A DNA stretch of 6,244 nucleotides from Deltaproteobacteria bacterium (lineage in GTDB: Bacteria; Desulfobacterota; Desulfovibrionia; Desulfovibrionales; Desulfovibrionaceae). Positions 1 through 6,160 of this stretch are shown in pieces. Below the pieces are notes generated by a model that saw nothing but the letters and a program-made list of their open reading frames with translations, did not search any database and had not been told where the DNA came from. A program made the translations under genes and the position numbers. Within the stretch, counting starts at the first letter, position 1. Every line of letters begins with the position of its first letter. Where the stretch lies: positions 1 through 6,244 of the forward strand of contig JAJBSY010000110.1 of the NCBI GenBank assembly GCA_020861205.1. Reading direction: 5' to 3'.

Positions 1-1
1 G

Positions 2-286
2 GCCCGCACGCTCCACGCCCGGGAAGAACTGATCCGCGCGGCCTTTCGCGATGAGTTCGAGGCGTTCTGCGATGCCGTCTACGGCGACAAACGCCAAATT
101 CTGTTTTTAAACGCGGCCGCGTCCTTGGCGCAAGGCGGCAAAACAGCCGAAGCGCGCGTCGCGCTAAACAGGGCGATGCGCATCGCGCCGCACGACCCCG
201 AAGTCGCGGCCGCGGTTCACAATCTGGATCGCCTTCCCGGCCAAGCTCCCGAAAGCCGTGGAGCGCACCAAAAAATCGGCGCCTGA
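2..286 (+). CDS. C-terminal fragment of a TPR-like protein
   Basis: The frame is open from the window's left edge to a TGA at 284-286, giving 94 residues; the start lies outside the window. Residues about 40-74 look like one tetratricopeptide repeat: small and hydrophobic residues are spaced as in helix A, an ARVAL segment sits at the A20/F24 positions, and RAMRIAP supplies the A27 and P32 positions. TPRs usually mediate protein-protein contacts, so this tail may be the end of a larger TPR protein. The last 20 or so residues are polar and probably disordered. The next gene is convergent, so this gene ends its own transcription unit. Only the family-level call is supported; the full protein's function cannot be judged. 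Confidence 0.6.
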   Translation, partial: ARTLHAREELIRAAFRDEFEAFCDAVYGDKRQILFLNAAASLAQGGKTAEARVALNRAMRIAPHDPEVAAAVHNLDRLPGQAPESRGAHQKIGA

Positions 287-380
287 CGGAATACACCCGT
301 TTTCGAAAATCGCAACGCCGTGGTTTTCGCGAGGGCCTGCTTCGCGGCTCCGGCGGAAACCCGGCCCCCGACGCGCGCTT
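287..380. other. Short gap between convergent genes, no clear terminator
   Basis: This 94-bp gap separates the 3' ends of the TPR-like gene and the MBL hydrolase gene. It holds a 10-bp AT palindrome (300-309) and a weak 5-bp stem with a 9-nt loop (328-332 with 342-346). Neither is followed by a T-tract on either strand, so I cannot name a Rho-independent terminator here. Confidence 0.4.
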
Positions 381-1283
381 CTACAATCCCGGCGTGAACA
401 GGTATTGGCCCTCGTTTTCGGCTTTCGCCACCCTGCCCAGAGCAGGGAAAGGCAAATGCGCTCCGGCCACCGGAATCTTTTCAGCCGCGGCCGTCGCCAT
501 TACCTCCCGCCGCGTGTTGACGGCTTCCTCCATATCCATGTCATAGACCGCGCAAATGCCGGGGTTGGGGAACTGCAACGCCGCCCCGTGCACCAGGTCG
601 CCCCAGAAGAGCAGGCGCTCGTCGTTGGAAACAAGGGAAAACAGCGTGTGCCCGGGTGTGTGGCCCGTGGCGGCTTTGGCCGTTATGCCGGGAAAAAGGA
701 TGGCGTCGAATGCGAAGACTTTCAACCTCCCGCCATAGGCCCGTTGCACCTCTTTGACCATTGCCGCGTTCCGTTCCAGGTCCGGTTGGGCGCGTAGCGT
801 TTCCGCATCGCTCCAAAACGCGAGCTCTTTCTCGTTGACGAAAACGGTAGCCTTGGGAAACGCCGCCCGTCCTTCGCGCACAAGGCCGCCGATATGATCG
901 CCATGCATGTGCGTAAGCAGCACGGCGTCGATGGCGTCAGGCTCAAGGCCGAGTTCTTGCAGCAGATCCGGCAGCGCGCTTTCGCGTTCCGGCCGGCCTA
1001 GGCCGAACCCGGTGTCCACGAGGATGTTTTTCCCGCCGTCCTGGATAAGAAAAACGGTCGTCCCGCCGGGGACGCTCTCCGAAGCGGCAAGGATTTCCAT
1101 ATCCTTCTCACTGGCGCCGCGGAAAAGATCAACCGGCATTTCGCCCGGCATATCCTGAAGCGCCGTCACGCGCGCCTTGCCGATAACGAACGGTTCCGGC
1201 CCTGGCGCGGCCAGCGCCTCACTCCGCCCGATCGAAACAAAAAGACCGCCGAACAACAAACAGGTTGCAAGAAACTTTCCCAT
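381..1283 (-). CDS. Exported MBL-fold metallohydrolase, methyl parathion hydrolase/lactonase-like
   Basis: A 300-residue metallo-beta-lactamase-fold hydrolase. The N-terminus looks like a Sec signal peptide: a Lys, a hydrophobic stretch at residues 4-18 and a likely cleavage after ALA near residue 25, so the enzyme should be periplasmic. The dinuclear metal site is complete. The HxHxDH motif gives H125, H127, D129 and H130; HTPGH gives H208; WGD gives D229; AGAHLPFP gives H276. The 21- and 47-residue spacings between the last three ligands and the segments GDLVHGAALQFPNP and AHLPFPALG resemble methyl parathion hydrolase and related lactonases as I recall them. Members hydrolyse esters, lactones or organophosphates, and the natural substrate here is unknown. 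The start is chosen because GGAGG (1288-1292 on the complement) lies 4 nt upstream and the signal peptide begins there. The gene stands alone, divergent from the methyltransferase. The family call is secure; the specificity is not. Confidence 0.9.
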   Translation of the reverse strand: MGKFLATCLLFGGLFVSIGRSEALAAPGPEPFVIGKARVTALQDMPGEMPVDLFRGASEKDMEILAASESVPGGTTVFLIQDGGKNILVDTGFGLGRPERESALPDLLQELGLEPDAIDAVLLTHMHGDHIGGLVREGRAAFPKATVFVNEKELAFWSDAETLRAQPDLERNAAMVKEVQRAYGGRLKVFAFDAILFPGITAKAATGHTPGHTLFSLVSNDERLLFWGDLVHGAALQFPNPGICAVYDMDMEEAVNTRREVMATAAAEKIPVAGAHLPFPALGRVAKAENEGQYLFTPGL

Positions 1284-1306
1284 GCGTCCTCCGGGAGAAA
1301 AAGAAC

Positions 1307-1348
1307 ATCGCGACCGCGATTGCCCTTGTATGGTATTCAGGATACTAT
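1307..1348. promoter_or_regulatory. Two operator-like inverted repeats upstream of the hydrolase
   Basis: ATCGCG-AC-CGCGAT (1307-1320) is a perfect inverted repeat, and ATGGTAT-TCAGG-ATACTAT (1330-1348) is one mismatch short of perfect. They lie 24 and 47 bp upstream of the hydrolase start codon, a typical place for operators or 5' leader hairpins. Short dyads of this size occur by chance, so a regulatory role is only inference. Confidence 0.25.
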
Positions 1349-1406
1349 GCGCCGCTCACAATGCAATGATGTTTTCCCAGAGCCGCCCCTTTTTCGGGCA
1401 AAAACG

Positions 1407-1449
1407 GCTTCCGCACGGCCGGCATGATGCCGGGCGGCACCCCGGAAGC
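1407..1449 (-). terminator. Terminator-like stem-loop facing the minus strand
   Basis: GCTTCCG (1407-1413) pairs with CGGAAGC (1443-1449). An inner hairpin, CCGGC (1419-1423) with GCCGG (1429-1433), lies inside it with a 5-nt loop. Read on the minus strand, the outer stem is followed by CG and then five T (1404-1400), which resembles a Rho-independent terminator. The plus strand has no T-tract after the stem. It could stop antisense transcription before the hydrolase gene, or fold in the methyltransferase leader. The outer stem encloses 29 nt, so it is less compact than a classical terminator. Confidence 0.35.
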
Positions 1450-1459
1450 TTGGCGAAAA

Positions 1460-2083
1460 ATGGATGATATAGCCCATAAAGTTGTTGCCATGCACAATAC
1501 TTCTCCCACCCCTAAAACCGTTCTGCATGTCGGATGCGGGCCGCGCGCTCCCGGCAAACTGCACGAAACCTTTTGCGGCCCGGATTGGCGCGAAGTCCGC
1601 CTGGACATAAACCCGGCCGTCAACCCCGACATCGTCGCGTCCATAACCGATATGCGGGATGTTCCGGACGCGTCCTACGAGGGTCTGTATTCTTCCCACA
1701 ACCTCGAGCATCTGCACCCGCACGAGGTCCCCCTCGCACTGGCCGAGTTCAAACGGGTACTCAAACCTTACGGGTTCGCCCTCGTTACCGTGCCCGACCT
1801 GCGGCAGGTAGCGCGTTTCATCGCGGAGGACAAGGCCGAGGAGACCATTCTCATGACAAACAAAGGGGCCATAACCCCCCTGGACGTCCTTTTCGGTTTT
1901 CGCCCTTTCCTGGCCAACGGCAACCTGTACATGGCCCACAACTTCGGCTTCACCGCCACGACGCTCCGCGCGGCGCTCCTGAACGCCGGTTTCGCCGATG
2001 TCGCCGTGGAGCCGGATACCGAATTCAACCTCTGGGCCACGGCGTCGCCGTCCGCGATGCCCGGAACCGGGAGGCCGTCATGA
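1460..2083 (+). CDS. Class I SAM-dependent methyltransferase
   Basis: A small Rossmann-fold methyltransferase, 207 residues from this start. Motif I is LHVGCG at about residues 22-27 (SAM glycine loop). An acidic residue follows in RLDINP (D49), then TDMRDV at about 64-68, SSHNLEHL at 78-85 and LKPYGF at about 101-106, as in the Methyltransf_11 type; the EHLHPHEVP segment is typical of that group. The acceptor is unknown. The start is uncertain. ATG codons at 1424 and 1427 lie inside a stem-loop and lack a ribosome site. ATG 1460 has a weak GGAAG 11 nt upstream. ATG 1490 begins closest to motif I, but I see no Shine-Dalgarno. The stop overlaps the rnj start (ATGA), so the two are probably translationally coupled and in one operon. 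A role in RNA or ribosome modification is conceivable from this context but unsupported by any motif. Confidence 0.85.
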   Translation: MDDIAHKVVAMHNTSPTPKTVLHVGCGPRAPGKLHETFCGPDWREVRLDINPAVNPDIVASITDMRDVPDASYEGLYSSHNLEHLHPHEVPLALAEFKRVLKPYGFALVTVPDLRQVARFIAEDKAEETILMTNKGAITPLDVLFGFRPFLANGNLYMAHNFGFTATTLRAALLNAGFADVAVEPDTEFNLWATASPSAMPGTGRPS

Positions 2084-3741
2084 GCGGACAAAAACCGTTC
2101 GTCACCATTACCCCCTTGGGCGGTCTCGGCGAGATCGGCCTCAACTGCACCACGCTGACGACGCCGGAAGGCATGGTGATGATCGACTGCGGCCTGATGT
2201 TCCCCAGCGACTACCACCTGGGGGTGGATATCATCATCCCCCGGTTCGACCATGCGCTTGAGAACAAGGACGAGCTCAAAGGAGTGGTGATAACGCACGG
2301 CCACGAGGACCACATCGGCGCTTTGCCCTGGCTTCTTTCCGAGGTCACGGTGCCCGTCTACGCGTCGCCTTTCGCGCTGGCACTTATCGAACACAAGCTC
2401 AAGGAGCACAACCTCGCCGACAAGGTTCCCCTGGTCCCTGTCCTCCCCGGCGAGCCCGTTACCCTGGCCGGGTGCGTGTTTCATTTTCTCCCGGTCTGCC
2501 ACTCGATCATCGACGGGTACGGCATCGGCATCGAAACGCCGGTCGGCAGGATCATCCACACGGGCGACTTCAAGCTGGACCCCGATCCCCTGAACGGCCC
2601 CGGAACGGACCTGGAAATGTTCCGCGCCTTCGCCGGGGAACCGGGCGCCCGGCTTCTGCTGTCCGATTCCACCAACGTGGAAAACGAGGGCCATTCGCTG
2701 TCCGAGCGTGAGGTTTTCGCCTCGCTGCACCGATTTTTCACGGACAGCAAGGGCCGCATCGTGGTCACGCTGTTTTCCAGCCATATCCAGCGCATCCAGG
2801 AAGTGTTCGACTGCGCCAAGGAAACCGGGCGCAGCGTGGTGGTCAACGGCCGCAGCCTGGTCAACAACATCGAAATGGCGCGCGAACTGGGCCGCCTGAC
2901 GCCTCCCCCGGGCCTGTATCTCGACCCCGCTGCCATGCCGAACCTGCCGGACGACGAGGTCGTCCTGCTGGTCACCGGTTCCCAGGGCGAGCCGCTTTCC
3001 GCCCTTTCGCGCATCGTGCGCGGAGACCACAAGCATCTTTCCATCCATGCCGGGGATACGGTCATCATGTCGTCGCGCCTCATACCCGGCAACGCCATCG
3101 CGGTGACGCGGCTCATCAACGAATTGTACCGGCGCGGCGCGGAAGTGTACTACGAATCCGTCCGGGCAATCCACGCTTCCGGCCACGCCCACAAAGACGA
3201 GCTCACGGCCATGCTCGAAGCCGTGCGGCCGGAATATTTCATACCGGTCCACGGTGAATACCGGCACCTGGTCAAACACCGCAGGCTCGCCGTTTCCCAA
3301 GGCGTGGCGCCCCAGAAGGCTTTGCTCATCGAAGACGGCCAGCCCGTCACCCTGACCCCGGATTCCATGCGCCTCGAGGAGCCCATTGAAGCGGAATCCA
3401 TCCTGGTTGACGGCAAAGGCGTGGGAGACGTCGGCCAGATCGTGCTGAAGGAACGCCACCTGCTGGGCGACGAAGGCATCGTCATCGCCACGCTGGTGCT
3501 GGACAAGAAAACCCTCGATATCCTGCACGGTCCGGAAGTATTGTCAAAAGGCTTCGTTTTCGAGCAACAGTTCAACCACGTTCTCGAGGACGCCCGTTGC
3601 ATCATCCTGGACGTCCTGGACGAAACGGGCCCGGACGACATCGACGGCCTTCAGGACAAAATGCGATCCGCCCTGCGCCGTTTTTTCCGCAAGGTGATGG
3701 GGCGCGATCCCGTTGTCATCCCCGTCGTCACCATCGTCTGA
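2080..3741 (+). CDS. rnj: Ribonuclease J
   Basis: RNase J is a cytoplasmic zinc-dependent RNase of the beta-CASP metallo-beta-lactamase group, with 5'-3' exonuclease and endonuclease activity in mRNA decay and rRNA maturation. At 553 residues it has the usual length. The MBL domain begins with TPLGGLGEIG (11-20). It carries HGHEDH (H73, H75, D77, H78), H141 in PVCHS, D163 in HTGDFKLD and DST at 196-198. The beta-CASP part includes SSHIQRIQ (233-240), GSQGEP (300-305) and SSRLIPGN (331-338). Then come HASGHAHKDEL (365-375) and PVHGEYRHL (H391), followed by the C-terminal RNase J domain. All catalytic motifs are intact. The start is fixed by GGGAGG (2069-2074), 5 nt upstream, and by alignment of the first residues with the family. 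It overlaps the methyltransferase stop by 4 bp, and the Nim-like gene follows 31 bp later. Confidence 0.96.
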   Translation: MSGQKPFVTITPLGGLGEIGLNCTTLTTPEGMVMIDCGLMFPSDYHLGVDIIIPRFDHALENKDELKGVVITHGHEDHIGALPWLLSEVTVPVYASPFALALIEHKLKEHNLADKVPLVPVLPGEPVTLAGCVFHFLPVCHSIIDGYGIGIETPVGRIIHTGDFKLDPDPLNGPGTDLEMFRAFAGEPGARLLLSDSTNVENEGHSLSEREVFASLHRFFTDSKGRIVVTLFSSHIQRIQEVFDCAKETGRSVVVNGRSLVNNIEMARELGRLTPPPGLYLDPAAMPNLPDDEVVLLVTGSQGEPLSALSRIVRGDHKHLSIHAGDTVIMSSRLIPGNAIAVTRLINELYRRGAEVYYESVRAIHASGHAHKDELTAMLEAVRPEYFIPVHGEYRHLVKHRRLAVSQGVAPQKALLIEDGQPVTLTPDSMRLEEPIEAESILVDGKGVGDVGQIVLKERHLLGDEGIVIATLVLDKKTLDILHGPEVLSKGFVFEQQFNHVLEDARCIILDVLDETGPDDIDGLQDKMRSALRRFFRKVMGRDPVVIPVVTIV

Positions 3742-3772
3742 CTCCTCTCATCCCAACCGCCAAGGAGCACAC

Positions 3773-4252
3773 ATGCACAAGGACATGCGCCGCAAAGACA
3801 AACTTCTCAGTGATGCCGAATCCCGGGCGATCCTGGAAAAAGGCGAATACGGCGTTCTCGCCACCGTAACCCCGGAAGGAGAACCGTACGGGGTTCCCAT
3901 ATCTTACGTGCTCATGGACAACGCGCTGTACATCCACTGCGCCATGGAAGGGGAAAAGATCGACAACATCCGGGCCAACCCGGCGGTCAGCTTCACGGTT
4001 GTGGGGTTCACGGAGCCGGTCGGCGGGCAGCCCGGCCTGACCACCTATTTCGAGAGCTGCATCGTTTTCGGCAGAGCCCGCGAGGTCACGGACGCCAGGG
4101 AAAAGGCGGATTCCCTCATGGCGCTGACCATGAAATATCTTCCGGAATACAGGGCGCTGTACGACGTCGAAATCAAGAAGGAAAAAATCACCCGGGTCTT
4201 TGCCATATCGCTCGACAAGGTCACCGGAAAGGCAAAGAAAAAACCCGTCTGA
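3773..4252 (+). CDS. Nim-like flavin-binding protein, pyridoxamine-phosphate-oxidase fold
   Basis: A 159-residue split-barrel protein of the pyridoxamine 5'-phosphate oxidase superfamily, resembling the NimA/COG3467 group of FMN-binding proteins. Characteristic stretches are the N-terminal MRRKDK, EKGEYGVLATVTPEGEPYGV (22-41), a beta strand ending in YIHCA (H55), EGEKIDNIRANP (59-70), VSFTVVG (72-78) and YFESCIVFGRAREV (92-105). The His of the HCA motif is conserved in Nim-type proteins as I recall. Some members reduce nitroimidazoles, but most have no known substrate, so I make no resistance claim. The start is set by AAGGAG (3762-3767), 5 nt upstream. An in-frame ATG at 3713 would overlap the rnj end and lacks such a site. 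It is probably co-transcribed with rnj, and the lysine-rich tail (KAKKK) is surface-like. Confidence 0.87.
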   Translation: MHKDMRRKDKLLSDAESRAILEKGEYGVLATVTPEGEPYGVPISYVLMDNALYIHCAMEGEKIDNIRANPAVSFTVVGFTEPVGGQPGLTTYFESCIVFGRAREVTDAREKADSLMALTMKYLPEYRALYDVEIKKEKITRVFAISLDKVTGKAKKKPV

Positions 4253-4273
4253 GCGGTTACGGAAAGCTTTCCG
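4238..4273. terminator. Possible terminator elements between convergent genes
   Basis: The 54-bp gap (4253-4306) holds a perfect 14-nt palindrome, CGGAAAGCTTTCCG (4260-4273), that can form a 5-bp stem with a 4-nt AGCT loop. Read on the minus strand, a weak bulged stem (4244-4247 with 4254-4256) is followed by six T (4243-4238) just inside the Nim-like gene. This could end transcription of the minus-strand membrane-protein gene. Neither element is a strong Rho-independent terminator. Confidence 0.25.
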
Positions 4274-4306
4274 GAAATGGAACGGGGCGCGAATGGTACC
4301 CGGCAA

Positions 4307-5071
4307 TCAGTCGCTTGCACCGTTTCCCCGCGCCAGACCGGCGTTTACCGTTTCGGCATACCGGCGGATATTGGCGTTCCATTCGGTCGCCAGCATCTGG
4401 TAGATGTTGCGGGGCAGCAGGCGGAGGGTTTTCTCGCACTGACGGCGAACCCGGCGGCGGGCGAGATAGTAGGCGCCTCCGCCGGCAAGCACGGCGGTAA
4501 AAAGAGCCAGGTGCGGCGAGCGGATAAGGCCGAAGACGATCGCAAACCCGGCAAGGCCGCCGATAATCGCCTGCGTGGACGGCGTGGCGATGACCCGGAT
4601 AAAGGGCAGGCCCTCCCTGGTGAACAGCTCTTTTTCGGGCAGGGAAAACGCACCGTCGGCTGCGGCCAGAACGGTTCGGCAATGCGCCTCGCCCATTCCA
4701 TTTTTTTGCATAAACGCAAGAGCGTCCGATGCGAGCGCGGCCTTGGCCGCCTGGAACGCGGCCGTGGATTCCGTAAAAAACTCGCGGAGAATTTCGGCGG
4801 CGACCTCTTTCGGGTCCAGCGATTGGCCTATCTTGCAGAATCCCGCCTCAAAAGCCCCCCTGCCGATACGCATGAACAACGGGCCCGGGCTGCTCATTCC
4901 CGCTTCCAGGGCGTTCACCGCGGTATCGTGCAGCGCGCGCATACGTCCCTTGTCCACGGAAATATCGAGGCCGATGCTGCCGGAAGCGCGGCGCATGGCG
5001 TTATCCACGCGCTCGTCGAGGATGGACATGTCCAGGTCCGGTTTCCACGCGTTTTCAGGAGCGTCTGGCAT
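4307..5071 (-). CDS. Unrecognised protein with a two-helix membrane hairpin
   Basis: I do not recognise a family. The 254-residue protein has a soluble, mostly helical N-terminal part of about 160 residues, rich in Ala, Glu and Lys in residues 85-125. Two closely spaced hydrophobic segments follow (about 166-184 and 187-203), then the basic cluster ARRRVRR (204-210) and a helical tail of about 45 residues. Positive-inside logic puts both termini in the cytoplasm with a tiny external turn. There is no signal peptide. The start is chosen because GGAGG (5080-5084 on the complement) lies 8 nt upstream; an in-frame ATG at 5107-5105 has no ribosome site and would add 12 residues. That site is partly buried in a hairpin (5081-5104). 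The gene is divergent from rpsB and convergent with the Nim-like gene. Base composition looks like its neighbours'. It is a real gene of unknown function. Confidence 0.75.
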   Translation of the reverse strand: MPDAPENAWKPDLDMSILDERVDNAMRRASGSIGLDISVDKGRMRALHDTAVNALEAGMSSPGPLFMRIGRGAFEAGFCKIGQSLDPKEVAAEILREFFTESTAAFQAAKAALASDALAFMQKNGMGEAHCRTVLAAADGAFSLPEKELFTREGLPFIRVIATPSTQAIIGGLAGFAIVFGLIRSPHLALFTAVLAGGGAYYLARRRVRRQCEKTLRLLPRNIYQMLATEWNANIRRYAETVNAGLARGNGASD

Positions 5072-5080
5072 ATAGAAATC

Positions 5081-5104
5081 CTCCCCCTGTGGTGATCGGG
5101 GGAG
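5081..5104 (-). promoter_or_regulatory. Shine-Dalgarno-sequestering hairpin of the membrane-protein gene
   Basis: In the minus-strand transcript, CUCCCCC (5104-5098) can pair perfectly with GGGGGAG (5087-5081) around a 10-nt loop. The 3' arm contains four of the five bases of the GGAGG ribosome site (5084-5080), and the AUG follows at 5071. The fold would hide the site and limit initiation. Whether it acts as a switch, thermosensor or constitutive damper is not visible from sequence. Confidence 0.5.
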
Positions 5105-5124
5105 CATACAAAAAAATAATCCGG

Positions 5125-5153
5125 CGATAAAGCGTTTCCATGCGTTGCGTCAA
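5125..5153 (-). promoter_or_regulatory. Candidate promoter for the membrane-protein gene
   Basis: On the minus strand, TTGACG (5153-5148) matches the sigma-70 -35 consensus at 5 of 6 positions. It is followed after 17 nt by TTATCG (5130-5125), a poor -10. Transcription would begin near 5118, giving a leader of about 45 nt that includes the hairpin at 5104-5081. The -35 and spacing are good; the -10 is weak. Confidence 0.35.
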
Positions 5154-5172
5154 TCCGTGCGAACTTTTTTAC

Positions 5173-5201
5173 TTGCAAGAACCGGAAAACAGGCTTATAT
5201 A
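5173..5201 (+). promoter_or_regulatory. Candidate rpsB-tsf promoter
   Basis: TTGCAA (5173-5178) and TATATA (5196-5201) are separated by 17 bp; an alternative -10, TATAAC (5198-5203), would need 19 bp. An AT-rich stretch lies just upstream (5165-5172). This is the best sigma-70-like match ahead of rpsB and predicts a start near 5208 and a leader of about 105 nt. It stands back to back with the minus-strand candidate, with 19 bp between the two -35 hexamers. Confidence 0.5.
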
Positions 5202-5232
5202 ACTGCGCTTTCAAAAAACAAGCACACCCGCA

Positions 5233-5291
5233 GGCATAGGGTCCGGGGTGCCGGGCGGACTGCCGCCCGGTTGAAGGACCTGCCGGGGTGG
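5233..5291 (+). ncRNA. Structured rpsB 5' leader, possible S2 autoregulatory element
   Basis: The leader can fold into one long element. GGCA (5233-5236) pairs with TGCC (5281-5284). After a 3-nt TAG bulge, GGTCC (5240-5244) pairs with GGACC (5276-5280). An asymmetric internal loop (GGGGTG opposite TTGAA) leads to a perfect 8-bp stem, CCGGGCGG (5251-5258) with CCGCCCGG (5263-5270), closed by an ACTG loop. No T-tract follows, so it is not a terminator. The 8-mer CCGGGGTG occurs in the internal loop (5243-5250) and again just after the element (5283-5290). In E. coli, S2 represses rpsB-tsf through the rpsB leader. That this fold plays the same part here is inference; the pairing itself is plain in the sequence. 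Confidence 0.5.
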
Positions 5292-5314
5292 AAGCACAAC
5301 CCGGGAGTTTTCGT

Positions 5315-6160
5315 ATGGCTTATGTTTCCATGAAGCAGATGCTGGAAACCGGCGTCCATTTCGGCCACCAGACCCGTCGCTGGAATCCCAAAATGCGCCC
5401 CTACATCTTCGGCGCGCGTAACGGCATCCACATTATCGACCTGCAACAGACCGTCAAACTTTACCGCGTGGCCCACGACAAGGTCGTGGACACGGTTTCC
5501 AAGGGCGGCAAGGTCATTTTCATCGGCACAAAGCGCCAGGCCCAGGAAGCCGTGGCTTCCGAAGCCTCCAAGGCCGGCCAGTACTATGTGACCAACCGCT
5601 GGATGGGCGGCACCCTTACGAACTTCCAGCCGATCCAGAAAAGCATCGACCGGATGAAGAAACTGGAAGGCATGTTCGAAGACGGGACCATCAACAAGTA
5701 CCAGAAAAAAGAAATTCTTTCGCTGCAGCGCGAACTGGACAAGCTCCGTCTGGTTCTCGGCGGCATCCGCGACATGGAACGCCTGCCGCAGCTGGCCTTC
5801 ATCATCGACCCGCACCGCGAGGATATCGCGGTGAGCGAATGCCGCAAACTCGGCATCCCCATCGTGGCCGTGACCGACACCAACTGCGACCCGGACGTCA
5901 TCGACTACATCATCCCCGGCAACGATGACGCCATCCGGGCCATCAAGCTCTTCGTCGGCCATATCGCGGAAGCGTGCCGCGAAGGTGACGCCATGCGTAA
6001 GGACAGTTCCGCCGAAGTTGAAGCGGCCATGGCCGAAGCTCCGGCTAACGAAGCCGCTCCGGAAGCGTCTGCCGCCGAGGCCGTTCCCCCCCAGGAAGCG
6101 CCTGTGGCCGAAACCGTGGAAGAAGCCAAAGAAGAAGTCGCCGCACAGGAGGAAAACTAA
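5315..6160 (+). CDS. rpsB: Small ribosomal subunit protein S2
   Basis: S2 is a structural protein of the 30S ribosomal subunit that binds late in assembly and is needed for S1 docking. The 281-residue product shows the whole family pattern: [20 protein letters not shown] (6-25), [18 protein letters not shown] (26-43), [17 protein letters not shown] (64-80), [14 protein letters not shown] (91-104), a coiled-coil-like helical insert at about 106-145, [14 protein letters not shown] (157-170) and [16 protein letters not shown] (197-212). Residues from about 231 form an Ala/Glu/Pro-rich acidic tail of some 50 residues, longer than the 241-residue E. coli protein and probably disordered. The start follows GGGAG (5303-5307) by 7 nt; an in-frame ATG at 5288 would add 9 residues that do not fit the family. 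The stop overlaps the tsf start by one base. Confidence 0.98.
   Translation: MAYVSMKQMLETGVHFGHQTRRWNPKMRPYIFGARNGIHIIDLQQTVKLYRVAHDKVVDTVSKGGKVIFIGTKRQAQEAVASEASKAGQYYVTNRWMGGTLTNFQPIQKSIDRMKKLEGMFEDGTINKYQKKEILSLQRELDKLRLVLGGIRDMERLPQLAFIIDPHREDIAVSECRKLGIPIVAVTDTNCDPDVIDYIIPGNDDAIRAIKLFVGHIAEACREGDAMRKDSSAEVEAAMAEAPANEAAPEASAAEAVPPQEAPVAETVEEAKEEVAAQEEN

Larger units (their letters stand above)
1284..1459. other. Divergent intergenic region with dyads
   Basis: This gap must carry the promoters of the minus-strand hydrolase and of the methyltransferase-rnj unit. I could not find a convincing -35/-10 pair on either strand. It contains a perfect 6-bp inverted repeat with a 2-bp spacer (1307-1320), a 7-bp inverted repeat with one mismatch and a 5-bp spacer (1330-1348), and a large stem-loop (1407-1449, listed separately). 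The first two lie where a repressor could act on the hydrolase gene, but no regulator can be named. Confidence 0.4.

Noticed and set aside
258..797. A 179-codon plus-strand frame opposite the hydrolase gene
   Set aside because: It is antisense to the convincing metallohydrolase, rich in Arg and Pro, and has no recognisable domain.
1349..1366. Partial resemblance to a lac operator (TTGTGAGCGG on the minus strand)
   Set aside because: Only half of the operator is present, no symmetric second half follows, and there is no LacI-type regulator in the window.
1534..2079. In-frame upstream extension of rnj to ATG 1534
   Set aside because: It overlaps the methyltransferase in another frame, encodes an Arg/Pro-rich sequence unlike RNase J, and the start at 2080 has a good ribosome site and family-like N-terminus.
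1768..3528. A 586-codon open frame on the minus strand opposite the methyltransferase and rnj
   Set aside because: It mirrors the codon pattern of the strongly supported RNase J gene, its product is rich in His, Asp and Val without family motifs, and GC-rich genes often leave such antisense frames open.
381..3741. Hydrolase and RNase J as a joint system because both have the MBL fold
   Set aside because: They are divergent, one is exported and the other cytoplasmic, and they belong to distant branches of a very large superfamily.
4260..4273. Palindrome CGGAAAGCTTTCCG as a stand-alone Rho-independent terminator
   Set aside because: The stem is short and no T-tract follows directly on either strand; kept only as a low-confidence element.
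4277..5095. A 272-codon plus-strand frame opposite the membrane-protein gene
   Set aside because: The minus frame has a proper ribosome site, a membrane hairpin and normal composition, whereas the plus product is Arg/Gly-rich and low in plausible structure.
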